Shown here: one piece after another, positions 35,646-45,508 of the stretch
How positions within the stretch are numbered: the stretch's first letter is position 1
Layout of the letters: the number at the start of each line of letters is the position of its first letter
Assembly: GCA_964441735.1 (NCBI GenBank)
Contig: CAYTVB010000012.1
Location: forward strand, 1 to 54,022
Origin: JASMTM01 sp964441735
Lineage (GTDB): Bacteria; Thermotogota; Thermotogae; Petrotogales; Kosmotogaceae
DNA: 54,022 nt
Direction: 5' to 3'
Notes under the pieces: generated by a model
The model's database searches: none
Told to the model about the DNA's origin: nothing
Seen by the model: only the letters and a program-made list of their open reading frames with translations
Made by a program: the position numbers and the translations under genes

Positions 35646-36542
35646 CTATTTATTCGCAGCTGATATTGCAGAAAGTGCCAAAGAGGCCAATTTTGAACGC
35701 GCCACATCTGCTCTAGATACTATCACAATAGGTACAGTGGCTCCAAGAATAATACCAGCGATAGTTCCATCCGCAAGATATACAGCTGATTTACCCAAAA
35801 TATTACCCGAGTGTATATCGGGAACAATTAGCGCATCTGCATTACCTGCAACTGAACCAGAAATCTTCTTTATATTAGCAGCCATATCACTTAAAGCATT
35901 ATCCAGTGCAAGTGGTCCATCAATTTCGCAGTTTTTTATCTGACCACGTTCTGCCATCTTTGATATTGCAGCTGCCTCCAACGTTTCAGGCATACTTTCA
36001 TTCACTACTTCTACAGCTGCAAGCAAAGCTACACAAGGCTTATCATAACCAATTTCATTCATAAAGCTAACTGCATTATTTATAATTGCTACTTTCTCAT
36101 TGATATCCGGTTTAATAACCATACCTCCATCTGAAACAAATATCAGTCGGTCCACCGCCGGGACATCAAGAATTGCCAGATGACTAAGAAGTTTGCCCTT
36201 CCTTAAACCCCATTCTTTATTTAGTACTGCTTTTAACAATATAGATGTTTTTACCAATCCTTTCATCAATATTTGTGCATCTCCATTTTTAACAGCTTTT
36301 ACCCCTTTTTCAGCTGCATCTATTGAATTAGAAGCATCTATTATTTCACAATCAAGTTCAATTTCTTTGCATATTCTGGTTGTAGTTTGTTTATCTCCTA
36401 CCAGCAAGGGTTCAGCTATACCCATTTCTTTTGCTTTTTTCAATGCCTGAAGTCCTTCTTTGTCTTCTGAGCCCACCAGAGCAACACGCTGAGTTTTCAA
36501 TTCACTGGCATATTCAATCATTTCATTGAAATTCTGGAACAT
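35646..36542 (-). CDS. Phosphate acyltransferase (Ptb/Pta family)
   Basis: The 298-residue protein matches the short phosphotransacylase family that includes phosphotransbutyrylase and the thermotogal phosphotransacetylase: ILMKGLVKTSILLKAVL, SHLAILDVP, FVSDGGMVI, GPLALDNALS and ADALIVPDIHSGNILGK. It interconverts acyl-CoA and acyl phosphate. In a fermenter without another Pta nearby, acetyl-CoA is a likely substrate; this is inference. No acetate or butyrate kinase is adjacent. It lies 18 bases after the giant repeat-protein gene. Confidence 0.85.
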   Translation of the reverse strand: MFQNFNEMIEYASELKTQRVALVGSEDKEGLQALKKAKEMGIAEPLLVGDKQTTTRICKEIELDCEIIDASNSIDAAEKGVKAVKNGDAQILMKGLVKTSILLKAVLNKEWGLRKGKLLSHLAILDVPAVDRLIFVSDGGMVIKPDINEKVAIINNAVSFMNEIGYDKPCVALLAAVEVVNESMPETLEAAAISKMAERGQIKNCEIDGPLALDNALSDMAANIKKISGSVAGNADALIVPDIHSGNILGKSAVYLADGTIAGIILGATVPIVIVSRADVARSKLASLALSAISAANK

Positions 36543-36560
36543 ACCAATCCATACCTCCGT

Positions 36561-39500
36561 TTATTCTAGATCAAATATAAATAGATTGTTTCCTTCAACC
36601 AGTTTATCAAGACTGGTTATTAGGATCACTTTTTCCATATCAGAATCGCTTTTACATTTAATTGCAATTGGCTCTATGTTTTCAGGAATATCATCTGTCA
36701 GGTTTGCGAGTAATCTCTCATTTTCAAAGTAAGATATTTCCTTCAAACCGTCATTAAAGACGTCAATTTCACCAAATTTCGTAATTTTATCTCCTTCGTT
36801 CAACAATATTAACTTTCCATCAGTAGTACCAAGCAGAATAAATTCTTTCCTAAGAATTCTGTCTTTGAAAATGGAAAGATAACGACTACCTTTTGCAGTG
36901 GAACGATCACCATCTGTTAGAAAATACCAGTAACTACCATCTGAACTACCACCGTGACCGTCATCTACTACAAGCCGCCATCTGTAAAGTGTGAAAGGTG
37001 TCAGGAAATTAAAATGCATTTCTTCGGAATGAATTCCAGATATTCTGAGCGATTCCCCGGAAAATACATTTTCAAGTATCAAATCGTAACTTAAGTCATC
37101 ATTGTCAAGATCCGTTGCTTTCCAGCTAAAGGTATCAAAATTCATTCTTACCTTTGAACCATCAGCAGGAGAAAAAGCCCTCGGAGTTCCAGGCAAAGTG
37201 TTACCAACGTTGAAAATGGCTGTATCAGATGACATTCCTCCAAACCCATCGTAAGTTTCTACTGTTACCTCATATTCGCGGTTTCCAGGGAGAAATGGCA
37301 AAATCAGACTGTTTGAATTAACACGGTTTGAAAATACTTCTCTATCTGTACTGAGATCAATTACTGTGATTAAGTGTTCCAGGTCATCGTTGTCATAATC
37401 GAAGCTTTTCCAGTGAATTTTTACAAAACCGGAATTCAAAATTTCAGGAACCTGTAGCCTGGTAATTGGTTTGTTGTTCTTTGTTTCAAAATATTTATTA
37501 CTTCTGCTAACTCCACCATATCCATCTTCCGCATATACGACAGTTTCATATTCACTATGCCCTTTAAGATCAGAGAATATTACATAGGGTTCTTCAATGT
37601 TCTCCTTAATGGTGACTTTATTTTCAGAAATATTTTTTAACTCAACTGAATAGTTTAATTCATCACCATCAGGATCATATCCATTCCAGTCAATTTTTAT
37701 CGATGAAGGAACGCTGTCTGTTGCAATGCTGGAAATCTCCATATCTTTCACCGATGGAATTCCATTTCTTGTAGTGAAAGTTGCTGTTTCACTGTCAGAA
37801 CCACCAAAATCATCTCTTGCAATTACTTTCCAGTAATATAAACTGTGACCTTTAAGTCTTTCCTCATCACCAAGTTCAAGTCTATTGTTATTTGTCGATA
37901 CGAATGGTGTTCCGGGTTCCTTTTCATCACTTTTCCAGATAAAAACTTGATATCTTAAGGCATCACCATCAGGATCCTCTGCTTCCCATATAAATTCAGG
38001 TTTAGGTGTTATTTTTTCTGAATCCGGTTTGGGATTAATGAGTTCTTTAATCGCTGGTGGAGCATTCTCTGTTTCGAACTCAATAGAAACAGTACTTTCA
38101 CCATCAAAACTATCCTTAATTACCAGTGTCGCAATATACCGAGTATGACCTTTCAATGGTTTTTCAACAGAAAAGGCATTTTCATCAATCATATCGCTTT
38201 TGACAACAATCTCACCCGTAGATGCATCCACAATGGTAAGCTGATATTCAAGAGAATCCCCATCTGGATCTTCTGCTAACCAAGAGAAAAGTGGATATCT
38301 TGTTATACCTTCCATTCTCCTTGATGTAACATTGCGTCCACTTGTATCAACAATTGCAAAGTCTCTTATTTTTGGGACCCGGTTTGGTGTTTCAAATGAT
38401 TTTTCTTTGTAAGAAGTTTTTGCATATTTTTCAGTTGCACTACGAACATCTGTAACCGATACTTCTATTGAATAATCATGATGTCCTGTTAAATTTTCAC
38501 TTTCTATAACCACTTCCTGTTTTTCTGTTAGTGTCTGATAAATAAGCTTTCCTTTATCAAACAGTTTCACTTCATACGTAAGCATATCTCCATCAGCATC
38601 TCTTGCATCAATTGTTATTACGGGATAAATACCCTCAAAAGAAATAGAGAAATCTATCTCCGGTTTATTGTTAAGTGTTACAAAAGGTTTGTAATCAGTG
38701 CTGAACACCGCATTATAATTATCTCTTGCTATTACTCTCCAGTAATATTCTGTATGAGGTTCAAGATCGCTTACTGCATAGTTTTCACTATCAGTTGTGT
38801 ATCTTCCATAAAGCTTCCCTTTATTTATTTCGCCCTCATAGATTTCTATCTCGCTTTTTACTTCATCCCCGTCAAAATCGTCAATACTCCAGTTAAATTG
38901 TGCATTTTTGTAGTCAACAAAACCCTCCACATCCTTATTAACATTATAGGACAATACCTCGGGCGGTGAATTGGGAGTTTCTATTAAACTGGACACTTTA
39001 GAAGATTTTGAGCCATACTCTGAAGGAGGATTATCATGTACTTCAACATATAATTCATAATCAGTATGACCTTTCAGTCCGGTAAAAACAACAGTGAATT
39101 TTTGCTTCATTTGTTGTTTTTCCTTTTTAATCTCTGGCTGTCTTTCTATATCATCACCCTTTAACTGTGCAATTACAATGACATCATCCCCATCAGGGTC
39201 AAGTATTACAAGATTCGTCGTTAATATATAGCCGCTGTCACCTTTCTCTACCGAATGTTCAAACACTTCAATAATGGGAGCTCTATTTATTAGAGGTAAT
39301 TTTTTGCTTTCTGTTGTTTTACCTTCGTGTTCATCAGTTACCTCTAACTCGAAGTTATAAATTCCTCTTTCCGGTAATTCAATCTTAAACTGTTTTTTGA
39401 CAATTTTGTGTTCTTTGATAAGATCGCCTTCCTGATTCTTAACATACAGGACAGCTGACAATTCATCTTCATCCCTATCTGAATAGTCAACATTGACACT

Positions 39501-42500
39501 TACTATTTGTCCTTTTTGCGCTATTTCTGCCTCAAGCTCAAAAAGATCAATTGTAGGTAATGTGTTGATCTGTTTAATTGTTGTTGTTTTACTGCTTATT
39601 CCTCCGTATTCATCCAGCGCTTTAATGGTTACATCATACGTTCTGTTGCCTTTAATCTCTGGCATCTTTCCAGATTCAACAAATGTTTCTTTTGTTTCCA
39701 AATCAAGGAAGGTTTCACCATGTCGGGTTATCGTAATCATATATTCCAGGTCATCTCCATCACGATCCACACACTTCCACGCTATACCTCCCTTTAAATC
39801 ATAAGGTTCTTCTGTATTCTCTGGTTTGATAATTTCAGGCGATTCAGGAGTACGGTTGAATGTTTTGAACGTAACAGTGCTTGTAGATGACAATTCGTGC
39901 TCATCTATAACCTTTATTTCAAGGATATATTCATTGTGTCCCTGGATTATTTCAGATGGAAGAACGAAACTTGATTCCGTTTCTGTTTGCACCAGTTCAT
40001 CATTTAAGTAAACATTATAGCGTAACTCTGCATTTTTCACATCCGTTGATTCAAGTTCAACTATAAGATTATCAGGATTTACCGTAGAGTTATCTTTGGG
40101 CATAATAATCTCTACTGTTGGTGTAACAAGAGATGTATAAAATTCCTTTGTTTTTGGACGTGATCCAGCACCAAGACTATCTGTCGCGGTAATCTCACAT
40201 TCATAGATAACATTTTCATCAAGATTTAACCCGTAATCACTAAATGCAAAGGTTGTCGCTTCTGGATCTATAAATTCCTCAAACAAAATATTATTTCCCT
40301 CATTAATGGAGAAACTTTGCTTGATGATCTTATCACCATCAGGGTCCAGTGCTTCCCATGAAATGCTTCCGGTTAGTGGATTTACAGACTCTCCTTCTTT
40401 GGGTGAAATGAAATTTATTAATGGTTTTCTATTTTCTGTTTTAAAACTCCACACGGGACTCGGGAATAGTTCTTCTTTACCATTTCCCTTAACAAGAACA
40501 ACATACCAATTATATTCAGTATGAGGTTTTAGATCATTTACAATTATTTGCTTCTCTGATGTCAACAATTCGACAGGTTTACCGGGACCTTCTTTTTCTG
40601 AAAGAACCACTTTAAATCTGAAATTTTCAAGTATTAGATCTTTTACATCCCAGCTTAGTATTCGAGTAGTGGCAGGTTCATCTCCAGGTTTACTGCTACC
40701 TATCCATGAATACTCACCGGTAATTCTCAAGACATCACTGTAAACCCGGTCATAGCCATCATCGGCAAATGCTCTAATATAGAAATCCCGACCTAATGGA
40801 ATTTCAACCAGAAAGCTATCATCAATTTTATCTTTACCGGATCTTGGACCACTTACCTCAGAGTCGGTAAAAACAGGATAGATGGAAGTCTCCAATCCGT
40901 AACTAACCTCATCACCATCTTTTTCCTCAATGGAAACATTTACAGTTATTTCACTTTCTTTAGTTATCTTTGTTCCTGCTGGTTCCATATCTATTTTTGG
41001 AAGATCATTTACCACTGCTAATTCCCAGTATGAACGTTCGCCATTACTGTCTAGATTACTCAATGTTCCTTTATCGGAGACAACATCTACAGTCCACAAA
41101 TAACTACCAAACTTATCAAGTTTTACTTTTGTGGTTTCTTCATCTAAATCCCGGATTATGTTTTCGGGGGCTGAAAGCTTAAATCTGTACTGGTCTACTT
41201 CCATCTCTTTCCCAAGTTCCCAGGTAAATTCTGTCAGTCCTCGCGTAATCGTACCTGTGGGAGACGGATTGACTACCGGGTATGAATAAGGAACGTAGAA
41301 AGTCTTTTCAGCTTCTTCTATATCAACCTTCATACCATTAATGGTGAAAACCTCAACAATTACTCTAAATTCATCATTTTCCGGAAGTTCTAACTGGATA
41401 AAATTATTCCTTGTGTATTCTTCAGTAATTATTCCGGGTATCCTGACAATATATTCCACATTATATTTTTCGTAGGGTGTCCATTCAATTCTGACTGGAT
41501 TTTGTGATTTTATACTGGTGATTTTTAATTCGGGTAGCGTTTCCAGTGTATTGAAAACGAATTTGTGCGTTTCTTTTTGATCAACTGTAATACTCCAAAC
41601 ATATTCCTTAAATGAACTGAAATGGAGACTTATACTGTTAGATGTTGTGGTGAATGTTTGAGGTTTTTTACCAACCTCCGCATATTCGATTGTATATACG
41701 GGAAGTTTTGAAGTGGGATAAACATATCGCCACATGAGAGTTATCGACTTTTTATCACCAAGAAATACCACACTTTTATTTTCTGGATATACAATCAGTG
41801 CGGGAAGCTTTTGAACATCGAGCTTCAATGAACTAAAGGCCTTAATAAGACTGTCAATTTTTTCTTGTTTTTCAACCACAGGCTCAAAAAGTTTTATTAG
41901 TTCTGCTGGTTCTTGCATTAATTTTTGTATAAGCGTTCCTTTATCGCTGGCTATCAGTGTGTTAATTTCCATCTTTTTATATATTTTACTAATATTTATC
42001 AGGTTTTCTTTTCTTGTTTCTTGAAACTCAGGATTGATCTCTTCATAGATACTTTTTATTTCATAGTAGGACTTTTCGATTTCATTCATTGCTTCTATTG
42101 CTCTTAAAGAGCCGGTTTTGTTTGCTTCATTTACAAATATTCTATGATTTTTCTTTAGTAAATTTTCCAGAGTTTTTATTCTTTCCAGAAGTACATTTGC
42201 TGTGTCATGTAAGGCAAGTTTCCAGTAATCTTCATCTTTTGTGTAAGCGTAATTTATAAGGCTTTCTACAGTGTCATAGTTAATTCTGTTTAGATATCTA
42301 AAAGCTTTATCTATCAACGATTCTCTTGAACTGTAAGTAAATGGGCTGATAGCTGAAACCAGTGAATCAACCATGTTCAGAGAACTATCATAAAGCGACG
42401 TAACTTCTGAAGGATCAGGGATATCTCCTGTCAATACCGAGAACAACAGTTCGAGTTCCCTTTCATCGCTCACTACAAACCCATTTGAATTAATCAGTAT

Positions 42501-42779
42501 CGGATAATTTTTTCCACCCGCTCTAACGATAATCAGACGATAGAGTTCATTTTCTGTTAACCCATTCAGTTCATCTTCTTCAACCTTCAGACCATATGAT
42601 TTGATTAAATTATAAGGTTCCATACTCAAAATTGAACTCAACATTTCGTTTGGACCTATACTCCAATCATTTGTTTCTTCATAATTTAATAAAAGAGGAT
42701 CTATTTTCAGATAATCCCATCCAAAAGCAAATGTCAAAGGTATGACAAGAATGACTAAATATAGGAACATTTTTTTCAT
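36561..42779 (-). CDS. Giant exported protein with tandem FnIII/cadherin-like domains
   Basis: The 2072-residue product has a signal peptide (MKKMFLYLVILVIPLTFA), a mostly helical N-terminal region of about 330 residues, then about a dozen beta-sandwich repeats of roughly 100 residues. Each repeat pairs a D.DGD.(L/V)...... motif (e.g. AEDPDGDSLEYQL) with a G(H/N)..Y......V.D..GG motif, a fibronectin-III or cadherin-like pattern with possible calcium sites. The last 110 residues resemble propeller blades (LLGTTDGKLILLNEG). No C-terminal membrane anchor is seen. An envelope or extracellular scaffold is inferred. A GGGGGGG run stands where a Shine-Dalgarno would be. Confidence 0.85.
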   Translation of the reverse strand: MKKMFLYLVILVIPLTFAFGWDYLKIDPLLLNYEETNDWSIGPNEMLSSILSMEPYNLIKSYGLKVEEDELNGLTENELYRLIIVRAGGKNYPILINSNGFVVSDERELELLFSVLTGDIPDPSEVTSLYDSSLNMVDSLVSAISPFTYSSRESLIDKAFRYLNRINYDTVESLINYAYTKDEDYWKLALHDTANVLLERIKTLENLLKKNHRIFVNEANKTGSLRAIEAMNEIEKSYYEIKSIYEEINPEFQETRKENLINISKIYKKMEINTLIASDKGTLIQKLMQEPAELIKLFEPVVEKQEKIDSLIKAFSSLKLDVQKLPALIVYPENKSVVFLGDKKSITLMWRYVYPTSKLPVYTIEYAEVGKKPQTFTTTSNSISLHFSSFKEYVWSITVDQKETHKFVFNTLETLPELKITSIKSQNPVRIEWTPYEKYNVEYIVRIPGIITEEYTRNNFIQLELPENDEFRVIVEVFTINGMKVDIEEAEKTFYVPYSYPVVNPSPTGTITRGLTEFTWELGKEMEVDQYRFKLSAPENIIRDLDEETTKVKLDKFGSYLWTVDVVSDKGTLSNLDSNGERSYWELAVVNDLPKIDMEPAGTKITKESEITVNVSIEEKDGDEVSYGLETSIYPVFTDSEVSGPRSGKDKIDDSFLVEIPLGRDFYIRAFADDGYDRVYSDVLRITGEYSWIGSSKPGDEPATTRILSWDVKDLILENFRFKVVLSEKEGPGKPVELLTSEKQIIVNDLKPHTEYNWYVVLVKGNGKEELFPSPVWSFKTENRKPLINFISPKEGESVNPLTGSISWEALDPDGDKIIKQSFSINEGNNILFEEFIDPEATTFAFSDYGLNLDENVIYECEITATDSLGAGSRPKTKEFYTSLVTPTVEIIMPKDNSTVNPDNLIVELESTDVKNAELRYNVYLNDELVQTETESSFVLPSEIIQGHNEYILEIKVIDEHELSSTSTVTFKTFNRTPESPEIIKPENTEEPYDLKGGIAWKCVDRDGDDLEYMITITRHGETFLDLETKETFVESGKMPEIKGNRTYDVTIKALDEYGGISSKTTTIKQINTLPTIDLFELEAEIAQKGQIVSVNVDYSDRDEDELSAVLYVKNQEGDLIKEHKIVKKQFKIELPERGIYNFELEVTDEHEGKTTESKKLPLINRAPIIEVFEHSVEKGDSGYILTTNLVILDPDGDDVIVIAQLKGDDIERQPEIKKEKQQMKQKFTVVFTGLKGHTDYELYVEVHDNPPSEYGSKSSKVSSLIETPNSPPEVLSYNVNKDVEGFVDYKNAQFNWSIDDFDGDEVKSEIEIYEGEINKGKLYGRYTTDSENYAVSDLEPHTEYYWRVIARDNYNAVFSTDYKPFVTLNNKPEIDFSISFEGIYPVITIDARDADGDMLTYEVKLFDKGKLIYQTLTEKQEVVIESENLTGHHDYSIEVSVTDVRSATEKYAKTSYKEKSFETPNRVPKIRDFAIVDTSGRNVTSRRMEGITRYPLFSWLAEDPDGDSLEYQLTIVDASTGEIVVKSDMIDENAFSVEKPLKGHTRYIATLVIKDSFDGESTVSIEFETENAPPAIKELINPKPDSEKITPKPEFIWEAEDPDGDALRYQVFIWKSDEKEPGTPFVSTNNNRLELGDEERLKGHSLYYWKVIARDDFGGSDSETATFTTRNGIPSVKDMEISSIATDSVPSSIKIDWNGYDPDGDELNYSVELKNISENKVTIKENIEEPYVIFSDLKGHSEYETVVYAEDGYGGVSRSNKYFETKNNKPITRLQVPEILNSGFVKIHWKSFDYDNDDLEHLITVIDLSTDREVFSNRVNSNSLILPFLPGNREYEVTVETYDGFGGMSSDTAIFNVGNTLPGTPRAFSPADGSKVRMNFDTFSWKATDLDNDDLSYDLILENVFSGESLRISGIHSEEMHFNFLTPFTLYRWRLVVDDGHGGSSDGSYWYFLTDGDRSTAKGSRYLSIFKDRILRKEFILLGTTDGKLILLNEGDKITKFGEIDVFNDGLKEISYFENERLLANLTDDIPENIEPIAIKCKSDSDMEKVILITSLDKLVEGNNLFIFDLE

Positions 42780-42823
42780 AGCCGTCCCCCCCAGTAGAAT
42801 TCTTTAAAAGCTTATTCAATGAG

Positions 42824-42853
42824 ATTTTATCACAGTTTGGCATAAAGACACAA
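42824..42853 (-). promoter_or_regulatory. Probable promoter of the giant repeat-protein gene
   Basis: On the minus strand TTGTGT (42848-42853) and TAAAAT (42824-42829) have an 18-base spacer, about 45 bases ahead of the start codon. Confidence 0.45.
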
Positions 42854-42908
42854 AGAAACTGTACTGCAAAACAAAAATGATATGATTTTTATAATATGGA
42901 GGTGTGTG

Positions 42909-43706
42909 ATGAATTTATCTCAAATAAACAAAAGACTTGAAATTGCGAGGAAAATTGCTAAAAATGCTGGTGACTCAATACTAAAAAACAATAATGATAA
43001 AAGAATAGTTGATACAAAAAGCAACGATACTGATTTTGTAACACAATTTGATGTTAAAGCCCAGAGAGAAATTATTCGGGGCATAAAGCATTTTTTCCCT
43101 GAAGATAATTTTATTGCTGAAGAAGAAGGAAAAGCCAATGAGCCTGTTAAAGACAATGTCTGGATAATCGATCCCATTGACGGTACATTGAATTTTGTTC
43201 ACAAATTACCATTATATTGCGTATCAATCGCTTTTTTTGAACAAAAAGAACCGACGATAGGGGTTATATACTGGCCCGGAGCCCGTATGTTATTTTATGC
43301 TGCTAAAAATATTGGAGCTTACCTAAATGAAAATAAAACTTCTGTTTCCAGCAACAACCAGCTTAAAGACAGCCTTGTAACCTTTGGTACATCAAATAGA
43401 ACAGCAATGGACTTAACATCAGTACTTCATGACAAAGTACAACGAATAAGGATGCTTGGCACTGCAGCGTTGCAGGCAGCATTTGTGGGTGCAGGTTTTT
43501 CTGAAGCTTTCATTAGTGTTGAAATGAAAATATGGGATATCGCAGCTGCTTATGTAATTGTAAAAGAAGCAGGAGGAATCATAACAAACTGGAATGGCGA
43601 AGAAATTGATGTTTTCGATACAGAAAAGATGATATTCTCCAATGCCTCTGTTTACAAGGAAATATCAAAACTGATCAGTAATATTGATATTAAACCCGGT
43701 TATTGA
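42909..43706 (+). CDS. suhB: Inositol monophosphatase family protein
   Basis: The 265-residue Mg-dependent phosphatase has the metal site residues Glu71/72 in IAEEEG, Asp88 and Asp91 in IDPIDGTLNF, and Asp210 in WDIAAAYVIVKEAGG. Substrates in the family include inositol phosphates and fructose-1,6-bisphosphate. In Thermotogota, inositol phosphatase may serve di-myo-inositol phosphate solute synthesis, but no such synthase is in the window. The ATG at 42909 has GGAGGTG upstream; an earlier in-frame ATG lacks one. It converges on argS. Confidence 0.9.
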   Translation: MNLSQINKRLEIARKIAKNAGDSILKNNNDKRIVDTKSNDTDFVTQFDVKAQREIIRGIKHFFPEDNFIAEEEGKANEPVKDNVWIIDPIDGTLNFVHKLPLYCVSIAFFEQKEPTIGVIYWPGARMLFYAAKNIGAYLNENKTSVSSNNQLKDSLVTFGTSNRTAMDLTSVLHDKVQRIRMLGTAALQAAFVGAGFSEAFISVEMKIWDIAAAYVIVKEAGGIITNWNGEEIDVFDTEKMIFSNASVYKEISKLISNIDIKPGY

Positions 43707-43726
43707 AAAGTTCCAATGTCAATCAT

Positions 43727-45358
43727 CTACATACTCTCGGGTGCATTAACGCCCAGAAGATCAAGTCCCTGTGCAATCGTTCTTTTAACCAGTTTTGAAA
43801 GTTTCAGACGCATTGAGGATACATCATGAGATTGTGAATCAACTACTACATGTTTGTTATAGAATGCGTGATACAAAGCGGCAAGCTGCTCCAGATATGA
43901 GGTCAACCGATTGGTCTTAAAATCGATGGTAATTTTATTTAGTGTATCTTTGAAATCACAAATCTGTTTAATAATTTTTTTCTCCTCTTCGTTATACTCA
44001 TATCTGTCACTTATTTGAGGAGCTGGTTCCAGTTTTTCTCTGGCAGCCTTTTCGAAAATGCTGCTTATTCTTGCATGAGCATACTGGACATAATAAACTG
44101 GATTGTCGCTTGACTTTTTTCGTGCCAGCTCAATATCAAAATCCATATGCGTATCCGGATCAAACATTGCAAAGAAGTAACGTGCTGCATCGGTCCCAAC
44201 CGTTTCAAGAAGCTTTTTAAGAGTAACAAATTCACCCCTTCGAGTTGACATTTTAACAATCCTATCTTCCTGTTTTATGTTGACATACTGGTGAATAACA
44301 ATACTTAGAAAATCTTCAGGTAACCCCAGAGCTTTCATTGCTGCATTCATTCTCTTTATATGTCCACTATGATCAGGACCCCAAATGTCACAGGCTATTT
44401 CAAAACCTCTCCGATACTTATTGAAATGATAGGCAATATCGGTGAGAAAATACGTATAAGTTCCATCAGAACGTATTAATACCTTGTCTTTTTCGTCTTC
44501 CAGAGTAGATACCTTAAGCCATAAAGCGCCATCTTTTTCATATGACAGTTCTCTTTCCTTTAACGTCACAAGTATAGTTTCCACTTCGTTATTATCTACT
44601 AAACTTCTTTCACTAAAATATGAATCAAAATAAACTCTCATTTGCGATAATGTATCTTGTATCTCTTTTTCAATATTGTTTAAAGCATATTCAGAAAAAA
44701 CTTTTTCCTTTTCTTTATTCCATTCTCCCTTAAACTTCTCACCAAAATCCTTCTTAAATGCTTCTGCTATATCAACTAAATAGCTGCCCCTATAACCATC
44801 TTCTGGTATTGCCTCATCTTCACCAAGTAGCTGCATATATCTTGACCACAGAGATTTTCCAAGTAGTTTTATCTGTCTTCCAGCATCATTTAGATACATT
44901 TCTTTACTCACTACATAACCCTGACTCTCAAAAATTGAAGAAAGCGTATCTCCAAAAACAAGTTGTCGGCCATGTCCTATGGTAATAGGACCTGTAGGAT
45001 TGGCGCTCCCAAATTCGAAGAGTATTTTAGTGTGGCCCCTTGCTTTCCAGAATTCAGAATCCTCAAGTAATTCCTTCAAAACGTCTCTATATGTTTCATT
45101 AGTCAAGTTAATATTTATGAATCCAGGACCTGCCACATTGGCATTTTCAATAAAAGAAAAAGTTGCAATCTCATCAGCTATTCGTCTGGCAATTTCTCTG
45201 GGATTTTTTTTCAGTTCTTTAGCTAATAGAAAAGCAACATTAGAAGAATAATCACCCATTCCTTCAGGTGGAATCTCTACCGTAAACTCAGGAATATTTT
45301 GAATACCTATCTTATTTAAAACATCATTTATTGCAGAATAGATCTTTTTCCTTAGCAT
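43727..45358 (-). CDS. argS: Arginyl-tRNA synthetase
   Basis: The 543-residue class I synthetase charges tRNA-Arg. It has FGSANPTGPITIGHGR (116-131, HIGH variant), the KMSTRRGEFVTL loop (KMSK variant), an N-terminal Add-1-type domain and the C-terminal DALR anticodon-binding domain (RLKLSKLVKRTIAQGLDLLG). Length is typical. GGAGGTGA precedes the ATG. It is divergent from argF. Confidence 0.97.
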   Translation of the reverse strand: MLRKKIYSAINDVLNKIGIQNIPEFTVEIPPEGMGDYSSNVAFLLAKELKKNPREIARRIADEIATFSFIENANVAGPGFININLTNETYRDVLKELLEDSEFWKARGHTKILFEFGSANPTGPITIGHGRQLVFGDTLSSIFESQGYVVSKEMYLNDAGRQIKLLGKSLWSRYMQLLGEDEAIPEDGYRGSYLVDIAEAFKKDFGEKFKGEWNKEKEKVFSEYALNNIEKEIQDTLSQMRVYFDSYFSERSLVDNNEVETILVTLKERELSYEKDGALWLKVSTLEDEKDKVLIRSDGTYTYFLTDIAYHFNKYRRGFEIACDIWGPDHSGHIKRMNAAMKALGLPEDFLSIVIHQYVNIKQEDRIVKMSTRRGEFVTLKKLLETVGTDAARYFFAMFDPDTHMDFDIELARKKSSDNPVYYVQYAHARISSIFEKAAREKLEPAPQISDRYEYNEEEKKIIKQICDFKDTLNKITIDFKTNRLTSYLEQLAALYHAFYNKHVVVDSQSHDVSSMRLKLSKLVKRTIAQGLDLLGVNAPESM

Positions 45359-45445
45359 ACTTCACCTCCAACCAATATAACAAAGCAAACTGGTTTATAA
45401 GCCTGTAAAAAAGCTTTTATTAACTCTAGCTAATTATAGACCTTG

Positions 45446-45474
45446 TTGAAAGAATCGGTGTCAGTCGGTATCAT
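45446..45474 (+). promoter_or_regulatory. Promoter of argF/arcB-arcC
   Basis: TTGAAA (45446-45451) and TATCAT (45469-45474) have a 17-base spacer, with the gene start 35 bases downstream. I did not find a clear ARG-box repeat. Confidence 0.65.
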
Positions 45475-45508
45475 AATAAAAGTATACCAGTAAAAAGGAG
45501 GCGATTAC

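Noticed and set aside
42890..42895. TATAAT as the -10 box of suhB
   Set aside because: A start seven bases later would remove the GGAGG ribosome-binding site at 42898-42902, and no -35 fits.
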